Source: Branchiostoma floridae
Lineage: Eukaryota; Chordata; Leptocardii; Amphioxiformes; Branchiostomatidae
Reading direction: 5' to 3'
NCBI RefSeq assembly: GCF_000003815.2
Contig: NC_049992.1
Location: forward strand, 11,174,753 to 11,238,752
Length of the DNA stretch: 64,000 nucleotides
Part shown: positions 1 through 13,700 of the stretch, in pieces
Layout: every line of letters begins with the position of its first letter
How positions within the stretch are numbered: the first letter of the stretch is position 1
Program-made: the position numbers and the translations under genes
Notes under the pieces: generated by a model
Seen by the model: the letters and a program-made list of their open reading frames with translations, nothing else
Databases searched by the model: none
Told to the model about the DNA's origin: nothing

Positions 1-259
1 AAGGTTGTCATCACTTCAGAATCCACCAAGACTTCACAGTAAGCCGGAAATCCTTCCCTAACAGGTGATGAGAGGAGGTTATCTTTGTGGTTTAGGTGGA
101 GCAGAAGAACAGACCAAAGCAATCAAAAGATAAACAGCAGTTGTTTGAAGATTCTTCAGGAATATGGATGGGCAATACGCTATGGTGGTTAGGGGTGGGA
201 ATGAGAATAGATTTTTTATGTGAGTCCCACAGCTTGTACTAGCCTTGCGGCCTGCATAC

Positions 260-318
260 CTTTCAACAATATTGCTGCACGTCACAAACAAGCAATGATC
301 CATATGGGCATCTCTTGT
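260..318 (-). other. possible exon-like segment (unassigned)
   Basis: On the minus strand a good acceptor (TTCTTACAG) precedes this 59-base segment and a donor (GAAAG/GTATGC) follows it. In the phase left by the exon ending at 1451 it gives only about 12 residues before a stop, so it is not the simple next coding exon of the minus-strand secreted gene. It could be untranslated, belong to another transcript, or be a chance match. Confidence 0.12.
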
Positions 319-1450
319 CTGTAAGAATTTAATGGCCAACTATAAGTCTTTGCAAAAAGCGCCATCTTGAACTCAAGTTTTTTTCCCTGCTGCCTAAATT
401 TTGTGCTAAATTGTAGGAAGTAGATTTCAGCAGGAGTGACATTACTAGTGCTTATACTAGCTAAGAAGAAAGGAAGCTTTAGTGCCCCTTTCTACTCAAC
501 AGAACTTAGATATTCCAAAAACAACCACTATTTTATACCTACATGTAAAGGCCTGTTTAAGAGGCTTACTTTCCATCTCATGACAAGACCACCTGCACTT
601 TCTGTTCTGGTTTGTCAGATTTCAGTAGCAAGTGGGTGTGTCCTTCCCACTACCCTGCTGACTTTCAACCAGGCATGCTCACAGGAAAGGTGGGAGTGCC
701 TGCCATTCATTTTCCCACTAGTACATGGAAGTATTTCTCTGAAATTGCTAGCTGCACGAAAAGTTCAGCCATACAGCTCAAACTCAAGGCCTTATATGTT
801 ATAGGTGTAAAGAAAAAAAAGTTAAAGTTATCTTGACCCATTGTGTCCTTTTGCAAAGTAAAGGTAGAGTCAAGATCAAGATCAATTATCTAATATCTGA
901 AATAGGGAATGGCAGTATAATATAGATTCATTATTGGTTTGTGCCTATACATTTTTTCTGTCAGCTTTCAATTATTATTTACAAAAACAATTCTTTAACT
1001 TTATAATGTAAATTGAAAAAGTTATGGAATAGGACATCCAAAGTTTATAGACTTACCAACTGAAGGGTATTGCAGGATGCATTCAAAAAAGTACAGAAGG
1101 AGTAGGTTTAAAAGAAGCAAAAGAACAAAATGTTTGTTTTAAATGCATGTACTAGTGTGTATTATTCATTTCCTCACAAAAGAGAACTGCTAAATCATGT
1201 CGGGACAAACAGTCTAAAATGGCTCTACAATGGCTGTACCCTTGATTGTCAATATGGCATGGCTAAATATATGTGTTTGTACTATATACCTACATGTAAA
1301 ACATAGTCCATTGACACTTGTAGGTCAACTTTTGAACTAGGACCCTTGTTTTCAATTATCGTCTTAGTGTGTGGGACTTTAAGATCTGTAAAAGAACATC
1401 TGTATAAAAGAAAAGAAGACCCACATGTCGTATGCTTGAAAGACACTTAC

Positions 1451-1580
1451 CTATTTCTGATGCTGAGTTGAAGAATCTTGTCATCATGCATATTCAGCAT
1501 TTTCTGTTGGTTGGAGACTTGGTAACGGTTTTCCTCGGCCTGAAGTTCCAACATGAGCAGGTGCAGGGTGATGTTCAGGC
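1451..1580 (-). CDS. exon 2 of secreted coiled-coil protein (ANGPTL-like?)
   Basis: Minus-strand exon bounded by acceptor CACTTTCTAG/GCCTGAAC (exon starts at 1580) and donor AGAAATAG/GTAAGT (ends at 1451). It enters in phase 1, matching the donor phase of the exon ending at 2810, and leaves in phase 2. The roughly 43 residues run through LNITLHLLMLELQAEENRYQ and then to QLSIRNR. They show a heptad-like pattern of Leu, Met and Val with many Gln, Glu and Asn, as in a parallel coiled coil. No fibrinogen-like exon is visible downstream; it would have to lie before base 1. Confidence 0.6.
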
Positions 1581-1899
1581 CTAGAAAGTGCAAGAATTTA
1601 CGACAAGGCAACATGGTGATCTTTAGTGAGGTGCACGAGTTACATGTAAAACCTTGAATGCACTTCAGCCAAGAAGTTCCAATGGAGCTCACTTCTTGTG
1701 GAAAGTCCGAGCTGTTGAAACGGATAATTTGTCATGGGGACAGTTCCCACAATGGCACACAAACAGCTCGGCTGGGCCCAACTGTTCCTCTTGCCCATAG
1801 CTGACTCCTCCCCTAGGGGGTCACTGGAGTGTAATCCCCTAATTTAAGGGAGACTGCATATGTCTGACATCGACCACATACATATGCATGGAGCTCTGC

Positions 1900-2089
1900 C
1901 TTACTCTCCAAGCAGAGGTTTGGTTCCGGCTTGTTTTTGCTGTCTTTTTAGGTGTTTTTGTGGGACTTTCTACACTTTAAGGTATTCGTTTTGTACACCA
2001 GCCAAACTGGCAATTTTGTAGAAAGGCACAAAAATCACCTAAAAAGATGTCAAAAACAAGGTGGAGCCTAACCTCTACTTGGAGAGTAG
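1900..2089. repeat. foldback (inverted-repeat) element, 72-74 bp arms
   Basis: The arms 1900-1973 and 2018-2089 are imperfect reverse complements: TTACTCTCCAAG at the left and CTTGGAGAGTAG at the right, with shared TCTTTTTAGGTG/CACCTAAAAAGA inside, around a spacer of about 44 bp. This is the structure of a MITE-like foldback element. It lies in the intron between the two exons of the minus-strand secreted gene. Confidence 0.75.
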
Positions 2090-2809
2090 CACTGCCATTT
2101 ATACATTGCTGTATTGGATGATGCCACATCTTATCTGTTAGCATTTCTCTTGCTCAATTTGTTTTCATTATTGAACAGAAATGATAGATGCCGAAAGGGA
2201 ATGAAGTAAAAATAAAAGTATGCATTGGTCTTTGTGTTGACTTTTTGTGGAAAACATTTGGTGCATGGAAATTGAATAACAGATTTGTGGAACTATATAT
2301 TCATCCAGTTATACATGCCTTTGGAAGCGAATTTTTGTTTTGCATCAAAGAAATGCAGCTGCCCCCTATTAGAGTTAGACATAACTTATTTGTCAAAACA
2401 GTGAGTAATGGCACTTTTTGCACTTGACTTCCCCCAGGCATACAGAGAAGAATGTGGTGTTGATGAATAGATGAGTGAATATTCCTGGCAGAAAGACCCA
2501 ACCTTACCAACTTGTTATGATTCATGGCTAACTGAAGAAGACATGGTGGGATTAAAAACCATGTCTCTCTCTATTAGTTAAGCCATGCCAACAAGCTGAT
2601 ATAAAAATAAACTTCAGGTAAAATTGTTTACATGGGACACTAACATTGAGGCTAATTGATTCAAACTGGAAATGGTACCAGACAGGTAATAATGTTACCT
2701 TAATATCAAGTTAATGATCGGGATGTACTCTACACAAGGAAGGGATTTTCTCTGTGACTGAGATGAATTTTGGACGCTAGATGAAATCAAAAGTAACATA
2801 AATCCTAAC

Positions 2810-3599
2810 CTGGCTTCATTAGCATAATTTCTTCGAACAATGTGCCAGGTCCGATGAGGTTGATCTCATTGTCCTCCCTCTCTTGCGATGGACTCTTCCG
2901 CCAGCCTCCCCTCCTGTTGTCTCGTCCTGTCAATTCGTTGCCATGGCGACGAGTGTTCCTTCTGGCCCTTTCCAGCAGTTGCTCCAGCCTTGCCTCATAC
3001 TCCTGTTTATGCACTTTCTGTTTCCTAACGAGCTTTCTCAGTCTGTTCTCGTTACTCCTGATGATCTCACTCAGCAGCCTTTCGTTGTCAGCGTGAACAT
3101 TGTTCTGGAAAAGACCTGACGTCGGGCACCGACACTGCTGTTCCTTTATCGCCATACTTCTCTGGCTGTCTGGGTCATCGGCTAGTTCCACGGAATGACG
3201 CAGTTTTACCAGTTTGGCAGAAGAATCGTCCTGATTAGCATACACTTTTGGCTCTGCATCCTCTGGCATGGAGCTCACTGGAGCTTGTTTCATGTCTCTT
3301 TTTATCTCTTCTCTGGCAGAGCTATCACCATTTCTTACCTCTTCATCTTGGTTCTCAAAAAGTAGGCCAGACATAGCATCCTTCTGCCAACTTTCTGTTC
3401 CAGCGTTCTCATTGGACGAGGGAAACGTGACATCATCGCCGTTTGCGACCTTGTACCTGATTGTGTCCTGGCTCTGAGCTGTCCCTGCTGTCCACACCCA
3501 GTCCCTGTCAGTCAGCGAGTCGCTGAAGACAGGCAGCACTTCAAAACACAGAAGTGACAGCAGGAGAAAGTAAGGTGTCTTCCTGCCAACCTCAGCCAT
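2810..3599 (-). CDS. exon 1 of secreted coiled-coil protein nested in mTOR intron
   Basis: The open frame runs through from 3671. I take the ATG at 3599 because it begins a clear signal peptide (MAEVGRKTPYFLLLSLLCFE, then a VLPVFS-D cleavage region); the upstream in-frame ATG at 3671 would bury it. The exon encodes about 263 residues and ends at donor CCAG/GTTAGG in phase 1, which joins cleanly to the exon starting at 1580. Without splicing, a TAG follows after one residue. After the signal comes an acidic, low-complexity region, one Cys pair (QCRCP), then a long charged helix rich in Glu, Arg and Leu (about residues 165-225), then Arg/Gly-rich sequence. A secreted oligomeric protein is likely. 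Position and architecture suggest an angiopoietin-like gene, because vertebrate ANGPTL7 is nested antisense in MTOR, but the diagnostic fibrinogen-like domain is not in the window, so identity is an inference. Confidence 0.6.
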
Positions 3600-3671
3600 G
3601 TCTGTGTTCTTATAGACCTTCCTCAAGGATGCAAGTGGCATATGGAAAGGATTCTTGTCCTCAAACAGCAC

Positions 3672-6600
3672 CTTTCATATGAATTGCACCCTCAAACAGT
3701 ACCTTTCATATGAATTCCACTCTAATGTTTGCTTACCTTTAAGATAAGCTACATGTGTATGTAGCCTAAGCAAGGTTGAAGCAGGACCAAGTTGCTTTGC
3801 ATATACTCGACCGCTGCCAATAACTGGCCTGCCTTCTTCCTGTTTGTCCTCCCTTCAGGCTGAAACGAAAGGCAACAGAATATTTGACTGTTGAACTTGA
3901 AGGGTACAGCTGTCAAGGCACCACCAACTTAGCTTCCTTCCTCTAAATGTCAATCATAGCTTGACTTCATCCCTCCAGGGTCAGGTTGAAAAACATGGCT
4001 TACAGATACGTCACCACCGTTGGGCCACTGTTGTTGCCAGAAACAAGGCTGGAGTGGCTTTAACCACTTCCACCTTATGTAGGCTAGATAAATTGCTTGC
4101 ACATGTCATCACACAAAGTTGAGTCTTCTTTAGGACTCTGGGACATGTAGATATCAATGTAATCAGCCCGTGGGTACACGTCTCTCCATGTTAATCTCCA
4201 AGCAGATGTCACGAGATAAAATTTGGTGTGAAATCTAAGCTCTTTTCAACATTTGACCGTCTGTATTTTGATTTGGGACAAGAGCACACTGCCCATCAGC
4301 TTTGGGATGATACTAAATCATCCCAGTCACTATAAATAGAACAGCTACCTCAAGATTCTCAGACAAGGGCATGAATAGCACAATACTCAATAGTACAGCA
4401 TACCTGCTTCCTATGGTCAGGCTCCAGACATTACAGCTATGGACGGTCACTGACCTGCTTTAGCAGAAAAAGTTACACAGTTCAGCTGACTGAGAATGTC
4501 CATTCTTGGCATCGAAACTAACTGATTAGTACAACCTGCACACAAACAACCCACTGGTGTCCCCTGTCCTACTAAACGCCATGGTCCTCATGGGGCTTTT
4601 AACTACTCTTTTTGGGGAGGCAGAATCCCAACAACTTAGAGGGGGGATGTGAGTAACATAAACACACAGCACCTACATGTATAAACTGTCAGCACAAGAG
4701 AGTACTGTACTGTGCACTGTTGGATAAAGAGTGATCACCTGCACTTATGGTCTGGCTTGGGATATTGTAGAAGGAAGGAGGTCAAAGATCAGGTGCAGGC
4801 AGGGGGTCCTTCATGGTGATTATCCCTCTCCATGCTTCCTCCCTCTGGGTGGGAAAATTGATACATAATGGGCTGTACCACTAGCAGGCTAGAGGGGGTA
4901 TGGAAGACAGGGATGTTCTGAATGCCTGCTTGCAAACAGTAATAAGGAACAATGGACAAGCTGAAGTCAAAATAGAATTAAGTTGTTGATTTTCAGATTA
5001 TGTTTTAATGCATTCAAGAGATATACAAGGTTTGAAATGAGGAGGAAAATATTTTGACGACCCCCTAATGTGTTTTCACTTTCCTGCTGAGTAAAACTTT
5101 CCCTGCCCATTATGTAAGACCACACTCTGATGTTAGACAGGTTCCTGGGATAAAGAAGAAGATGAAAGTTGTGTGTAAAATATACTGAAATACTGGTGTA
5201 CATTTTACACATGTATGAGCCTTAACATTGAAAAAGAACCACTTCTACTACCATGTTATTTCTAGGGTAAGGTTACTGTAGTTAGCCTTAAAGATGGTGA
5301 TATAACTCTTTTATAGCCGATTACTGACTTGCCAGAGTGAAGGAACAGTTTTATAGCTGACCTTTGGGTGAACAGGTCATGGCTTTTTTGTTGTGTCTAC
5401 AAATAGTTTACGGTTTAATGGAGACCCTTGTCTACAAATTCTTTTTTATTCTTAGAACATTCAGCTGCATACTTGTTTTCAAGTGAGAGGACAACTCAAG
5501 TTTAGTTTTGAATGACTCACCAGTGTGGTCAACTACAATATTTTCATTTTACACCAAGGTGGAAGCAAACCACCAATTAGCTATGCACCCAACCACATGA
5601 ACTGTTCTTCAGCAGAAATGAAACAAAGCTGTGCGGGATTATCTTACCATAGCCCAGTGGAGGAGATAATCTGTGCTGTCTACTGTATAATTACAGTAGC
5701 TGGATCAGAAGACAGGAAAATTCTTTTGTTTTTATCTTTCTGGTACATAGAATGGTGGCCTTGATAGAATGCCATGGATCATGTTGAGGGAAGTTATCAT
5801 GTCTTGATCTGATAACTATCTATGGACTGAACTTCAGACATCTGTTTTGCTTTCATTTCTTTTTCACTAATGGACAAAGACATACAGGCTATGTAAAATT
5901 TCTACTTTTTGTTGGTTTTCATGGAGGTTTCCAAAAGCTGTTTTCTGGTTCAGAAATGGATTTATTACATTGTCAAAGGTCCTAGAAATGATTCAAACTA
6001 AAGTTGTATGGTTTCTCCATCTGTATGCTAACTACTGGGGCAAGCAGGATGGAGTGGAGGGTGGTAGTAATTTTTTAGGACAAGAAAACGAGGCCATAAC
6101 AAGGAAGAATCTGGCTCTAGGTTACTGTCACAGATGACCCTTTATCATACCATGATTGAAGAAAAGGAAGATGAGACCAAGGAGGTTATAACCTCTTTGA
6201 TACATGGTTTAATAGTGACCTTGTGTTACAACACTATGCCAGACAGGAACCCAGTGCAAGCTTCATCTAAATTGGGTCTGTTCCAAATTCTAAATTGAAT
6301 ACAATTCCCTGGCACCTCACCAAGGTTAACAGCTTGTACAGATTGCTAGCTGGTGATTTTCTTTGGTTCAAGCTCAAAGATCAAAACTAAATTCGTTATT
6401 ACCTACATTTGAACTTGTGGAGTACAGTTTTGTATCCTTGTCTAACAATATTGTTTTTTCAGGTAACGAACTAACGCCAGATGAGCAAGTTACTTTGGAT
6501 ATCTCAAGTTTAAAGATAGAAATGTCATAGTAAAATAAATACGCAAAACACATGGGGTTTATCTGTCATAGCAGTGTTAATTAGTCACACCAGCTCCATA

Positions 6601-7433
6601 ATATAAACTTCCTCCATGGGTGGTTTTGTTCTCAATGACCCAAGGGAGTTATGGAGTAATCCAGAGGCTTTGGAAGATCAACAGTTAAGTTTTTTTATGG
6701 AGGGGAGAGATGTGACTGTAATAGACTCCAAGGAGTCTTTTTAAGTTATTAGCACACTTCAGACTGCTTGGGAGTGGCTAGTTGACCCAAAAGGTTGACG
6801 CTTAGCTGTAAAAATTTTAAAAGGCTATATTTCTGACAAAGGTTGCACAAATTCCCTAGCACAAGTATGGATTTCTTTGTATGGCATTGAATTCTACTTA
6901 TTAATCATTCATTTGATCTAAGGTTGGCCAGGGAACTTGGATTTGTTGTCCCTTTGGTCCATCCTTCACTACCCCTTTGAAAAGATTCCCTTGAGTCAAC
7001 CAAGGCACTTTCATCAATGATGAAAGCTCCTTGAGTCAACTTGCTCTAGTTTGACTTAGGGCAGCCTTTCTCCCAGGACGAAGACTTGCTCGTTGGGACA
7101 GACAAAATGTTGTCTTCGTCCATCCGTAAAAACTTAATCTCGTGACATGAATTTGATGAAAAATTATTTTCTTTAAAAGAATGACTGACAAAACAATGAT
7201 AACAACATGGGCTCACTAATAATGTGTGGGATGCTCAAATACTTGTACAACTCAGTCACTACAAACTCTGTCTTCATCAGCACAATGTGTGGGATGGAAA
7301 AGTAATTAATAGCTGGAAACAGCTCTGGTTTGACTTCAAGCCAAGACTACATGTATTTGCAGCACTCAACAAAACCTAATAATTCTGATGACACTGTGTT
7401 CTTACCTTCCATTGTTCTCTTGTGTTTCTCCAG
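3672..7433. other. non-coding stretch (inside inferred large mTOR intron)
   Basis: I looked here for the mTOR exon that should precede the one at 7434 (ending in phase 2 and encoding the residues before INNKL) and found none on the plus strand. No conserved exon is seen on the minus strand. The sequence is AT-rich with scattered TACATGTA motifs. The promoter and 5' UTR of the minus-strand secreted gene would lie just above 3600, but no clear core motif is visible. Confidence 0.5.
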
Positions 7434-10400
7434 TATCAACAACAAGCTTCACCTGCCAGAGGCAGCTGCGGGTGTGCTGGAATATGCCATGAAACATCAT
7501 GGGGGTGAACTGGTAAGTCAGTTTTACCTGCTATTACTTGGGTGATATTAATGTCATTATGTGTAAAGTAAAGAAGATTTGCTTCTCCATTTGTTTTGAC
7601 ACCTCCTAACTCTAACTAGAGACGCTGAAACATAGGGGTGTCATAACAGAGGGGTGTCCCCTTCTCTACAAAATCATTTATAAATTGCCTAAATATTCAG
7701 GTATTAGGACCATTTATCTTCTCACTCACATTGAACCTTTTGAAAACTTCCTTGCTTTCATTGGTGTATTTCAAGTATTTTTTACTATTGTGGCCAGCAT
7801 TTCAGGGTGGCAAGAGGCATTTCTTCATTCCCAAATGAAAGATTTCAGGAAATAGGATACAGGGGGTAGGTACTATACCAGAAAGACGCTAAGGATTTGG
7901 CTGCTAACTGTAGGAAATCTCTTAAACACTCAGATTGAGTACATGTCTGGTTCCTTTTATTTTGGAAAGATATCTTGTATTAGGATTGCGTTGTTTCAAT
8001 AGAGAGGAAACTGAAAGTCAGACCTTATGGCTTCGATTAGTTGCTGTCCAGAAGGTTTAACTAATCACGTCATTTACATGTATATAACTAGTTCTCCTTT
8101 GGCAGGTTGCTTTTCATGAAGAAAGTCAATGATCATGGAAGCTCATGCTTGGTAGTAATCCGATGATAACGGTAGTTCAATGCTAAACTTTCTTTCAACA
8201 CAAAGTAACTTACACAAAGTCTCTTGCAAGTTTACATTTGGAAGTGATTGGATATTATTGGTCCTGCATTACACATGTAAGATGGTGACAGTGGTTGTTG
8301 AAAATTTGATCCATATATACCTTTGTGTTAGAATAAAGTTCAGCATTGTACTTATAAGCAATGATGATGATGGAGAAAGTTATGAAACCTGTGCTTGTAT
8401 TTAACGAAAAACACCAAACACTCTTCTCGACCATGGGAACTTTTACCCACTGTGTGTAGTTTAAAAGATTCATAGTGTAAGCCACCATCTATTTTCTACA
8501 GACAGATGTTGGAATGGAAAATTATAGCATCCTCTGACAGACCAGATGTCGCTGTAGTCTTTGAAAAGGGTTTCCAATGACAGAGGATTTAGAGTTCTGG
8601 CAGCAATGATGAATTCTGCACAGTTGGTGGATTCCTCAATGTTTTGCAGCCTACCCTGTGAGATGCTCTGTCACCAAGTTGTGGGAGCTTTGGGATGTTC
8701 TTTCAGCATGTTGTCATCCCTCCTGTACAGGCACCTGTTAAACAACATTTCATGTCCAGCCAGCTAGAATGTCTCGCTGCCTTTCAACTTTCCGGCTTAA
8801 CTGTTTTTCACTTTTTGATCGTAATTTTTGTCATCAACCAAGGAGAAACGGAATTGCAGCCAAATTTATGACTTATTGATATCAATTTGCTCAGTCTATG
8901 AAAGAAATGAAAGCACTTGGCCAACTAGCCATCATTGAACTTGAAGACAACAGGCTTTTTTTTTTCATCTTTAACTTTATTGCTGGGTACATACTTTTTC
9001 TGGTTAAGGTCCATAAGATTCAGCACCAAATGTTACAGTGATCACTCAGAACCTACATGTTTATGTAAGTGGATGCAGTGCCTACTGGGCCATCAGCATT
9101 GCTGGTAATAGCTGTCAATAATTAGCGACAAAGTCAACTGTCAACAACAAATAGACACCATTTAACCCTTGACCGGGATGATACGGTAACCTTACTTGTC
9201 ATAAGGAATTATTGTCTTGAAGTTTAAAATAATTAATCACCGTATCACATAGATGAGCTTTCATTCGAGCACTAGATAGAAGATGCTCGGTCGATGTTGA
9301 ATCAGAATAATGTGCGCTGCATTTATTTGTTTGGATACAATTACATGTTAACTACATTGGAAACTATGGGTGTCTGTTGGATATTCGTACATAAGTGAAT
9401 GTGATTGTATATGCTTGCCAATGCTTGTATTACACCTGGCCACTTTGGACCCAGATTCCAGATCAGGTAGCACTGGCAATCTGTGGCCTGCTGTCGACTC
9501 AACCATGCACATGATAGCACATCAGGCCACGGATCAGGTCGACCAACCAAATAGTCTCTTAATGCATTCAATTTCCCCATCATTCCATCCTAATCCCTAA
9601 GGTGGGGGTCACCATCTTTTCCGGTCTATCGTTGGTTTACATCTTGATGAACATTTGTCTTCATTCTGCAGATGCCCAGTCTTTCTCCTCCCACTGGTAC
9701 AAACCTACTTTAAGACAAACTTCAGTCTAGTAGTTACTCCAAATAGGCATTCGCTCTGATTGTAAATCTGCATATTACAGTCTTGTGCCGAAAAGTCTCC
9801 TCATCTGTATTTTACGACGTAATATTCACAGAAAATTTGCGGGGGCAAAATGATGTAGGGTCGCTTTTCAAGTTGAAAATGGAATTATTCTGCACTCCAG
9901 GCGTCACACGTGGATTCTGATCCTTCTAACTGCTCCAGTATGTTCCTCTAATGAATGTGTGAGACATACATGTCGTAAAAAAACGAGTTCAAGGACATCA
10001 GCGTGATGTTACACGCTTTTAACCCGTAAAGCTTGTTCCGAACACACTTACACTTCCAAACACACTTCTGAGCATGAAGGAGAATGATGAATTGCCCACA
10101 TCAAAGTGTTACATTGCTCTTGTGGCATAGGGAAGAAAGTGTGGGGTCACTCTAATGACCTACTACATTCACAGCACTCTCCCCTTCTCTAATCCCCTCA
10201 TTCCTCACTGTCATACTCTTAATCCCATCGAAGGCAAGGTTAATCCCAGACTCAAGGCATCTAATACCAATTCCATATGTTTGCTCCTTATTAGGCCTTA
10301 AATGATGGCTTGTAAAATGCTTAAGACACCTTCATTCTTGAAGGGCTCTTTACACACCTTTCATAGTTCTGGAGCTTATAAAATCCATTACCACTCAAAT

Positions 10401-10673
10401 CACAGGTCACATGTATGAAGTTATTGGCGGTTAGATCAGATAGGTTTCTTACATGTAGGTCACGAACATGCCATACTAAAACTGAACGGTCAAGTGGACA
10501 GCCCTCCTACAACCTGTATTGCAAAGTTCAATGCCTTAAGTAACTTATTATATGGCAGTTGCTGACTGCAAACTGACTGAAGTAAGCCAAAATGATTTGG
10601 TGGTGTCTACCACAATGCCATATATATTGACTAATCTAACAGTAACACCCATAGCTTGAATCTCAGAACCTCA

Positions 10674-10710
<37 letters not shown>

Positions 10711-13700
10711 ACTCACTCTGAGTCTCTCTCTGCCATAGAGTTGATGAAGGTTTAGTTGTCTTTTTCCTGCTGAGAAAGGAAACAGGAACACTGTGGTATA
10801 CTCATTATTCATTGTGTTGGAAACAATTGAAAGAGATTGATGAGAAAGAGATGCAGAGGACATGATCCGAACAGGTTGTAACTACCTGTCCAAAAATGAT
10901 ATTGCGAGTTTTTAAGACTTTTTTCAGCATTTTTGTGTCCATTCTGTGGGTACTCATGGCCTCTTGTATTTGTGGCTTTGTATACAAATTTGGGAAATTT
11001 GTGTAAGAATAGCAACAGCAAATTCACAAAGTTGCATACCAAACTTGCTTTTTGCAATGGCACTGGAACGTTACGACTAGTTATTACTTATACATGTCCC
11101 ATTGGTGACAAGTAACATACTGAAGTCTGAAGCAATGTCTTATCTGTCAGTCTGGTATTAATATCTAAACTGGTCCCCTGTGGGGAGGGAGGTATGCAGC
11201 AGCCATGATCAGTCTAGTCCTCACACAGCTGCCAGGACTCACGCAGGGGCAGTGGTCTCCATGTGGTCAGGACTGACAGTGGACAGATGTCTGTGACAGG
11301 ACAGGGCAGGCCAGACAAGCAGTCATTCTTAGGAGCTTAGAAACCACCTGTTGGTCAAGAATCATACTGACCAGAGGAATGTACTCATTAGTGCACCTGA
11401 TAAGATGATTAGTTTGCTTAAGGGTCACAGACTCTTATCAGCTCAAATGTTAAAATTGGAGACATTTGATGGGGTTAACAATGTATATGGTCTGCTATCA
11501 TTGAAGAAGAATACAATAGACATACAAATACATAATAAATTTTTGTTGTTCTACTCCCCATTGTCCTGCACCTGCCTGTTCTTGTAATGGCAATCATGTA
11601 GCATCATGGAAGTTAAGTTTGTAACCATCTTCAATGTATGTAAGCAATATAGAGAAAGCACAGAACACATTTATAGATGGCTCACTGTAAATCTACTTGT
11701 CATTTGCCAATCCATTGATCTTTTCCCAATTTTTTACTGTTCATGTAGTAAGAATAAAGTCTCAATCCAGTTTTAGCTCACTGAAGAGCTACATGTAGCC
11801 TTCAACTGGTTGTGACAGAGAGGACAGATGCTATGTACAGTATTTACAGGTTCATTTTATCAGGAAAATTCCCCTAGCTCTTTTTGACAAGCACAATATT
11901 AATTAACAGTGGACCACGGCTTAACGTTCTGTCCTAAGGACTGCAACTCTTTCCGGTAGCAAGCATGTCGGGTGAGCGACACTTCCAGAATCAAGCTCAC
12001 GCCTTCTAGTTCCAGAGGCAGGGCCGCTAACCACTGGACTACACACGCTATGCCAGTAAAGTGTATCATTCTCTTTGTACTACAGGATGTTAAGGAGACG
12101 TGGTACGAGAAGCTGCATGAATGGGGGAATGCCCTGGCAGCGTACAACAGGAAACAGGACATGCACAGTGATGACATGGAGGTGACACTGGGCCGCATGC
12201 GCTGTTTGGAGGCACTGGGAGAATGGTACAGAAAACATATGATACTATATATACATGTTAAGCTTTCAGGTGCCACACCATGGCCTGTCACATGTTGTAG
12301 CTACAGTTGATAGTACACAATTTTGTTATACTCTGAAAAACAGTAACGTTAAACCTTACAATACTACATGTAGGTACATGGTCTATACTGAACCTCTGTA
12401 ATGTTTGGTAGTTTTTTCCAAATATCATCAAGAGAGCCCCCTTATGGTACAGGTATGTCATATAGATTGTACATGATTGACATACAGAGCACCCTAAAGT
12501 CTTAAATTGGTGCTCTCTTCTAATGCATGCAATGTAATATTTATTATTACACAAATTGCATCTTCAGTAAGTATGTCCCATACTATTATAAGTTGATTAT
12601 GTTCTCCTTTATATACGTTACAGGGGACAACTTTACCAAACATCGTGTGAGAAGTGGCCCATGGTCAGTGATGACACCAGACAGAGCATGGCCCGGATGG
12701 CGGCTGCCGCAGCCTGGGGTCTGGCCCAATGGGAGAGCATGGAGGAGTATGCCTGCATGATCCCGCGGGACACGTACGACGGGGCGTTCTATCGTGCAGT
12801 GTTGGCGCTTCATCAGGACCACTTTCCACTGGCCCAACAGGTTTCTTTTATAGGAACTATAATTAGTTCTTAGTAATACTATACAAAAAAGATATCTTTC
12901 TAGGAACTGCAGGCTTAAAGGATATTCAACGGATTGAAATCTTACCAAGCAGACTATACTGGAATGAGTAATATTGTCAGTGGGACATTCTTAACAGAGA
13001 ATGATGCATAACATTATACTCAAACAATGTCATCAAAGGCTCACTGCTTGCAAAGTAACTAGCAAAAGTAGTTTTTTTTTTTTTGAATACAAATGACTGA
13101 ACAATGAGGTTTTCACTTTTTAGGTTTTCAGACATACCATGTTGGTTATTGATTGATTATTACTAGCGAATGAATGCATGAATGAATGAATCAAGCAATC
13201 ATTTTACTAGTACATGTACTTGGAATTGTGAGGATTTACTTAATCAAAAGAAGCACTGCAATATTTTGCTGTATGGATGACTGTCATCAACTCTTTCTGC
13301 CCACAACAGTGCATAGACAAGGCCCGTGATATCCTGGACACAGATCTGACGGCCATGGCGGGTGAGAGTTACGACAGAGCGTACGGCGCCATGGTGGCCT
13401 GTCAGATGCTGTCGGAACTGGAGGAGATCATCCAGTACAAACTGGTGCCAGAACGGCGTGACATCATCAAGGAAACATGGTGGAGCCGACTGCAGGTATG
13501 CATCACTGCCGCATGTGAGAAAACGAAATGCATTCAAGGATGGAAAACCTTGTACAGAGCTATCAACTGAAGTCAAAATTGCCATCATATCAAATCATAT
13601 ACATATACATTTTTGCATCACCACATCCTACTTTCAGAATTCATTACAAACATTTTCCACCTCAGGTAGTACCAATATGTTATATGTACAATTTTACATA

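Noticed and set aside
436..804. 122-residue plus-strand open frame
   Set aside because: No splice-site support, no recognisable domain, composition like translated AT-rich spacer.
11899..12291. 130-residue minus-strand open frame
   Set aside because: Covers a SINE and the antisense of an mTOR exon.
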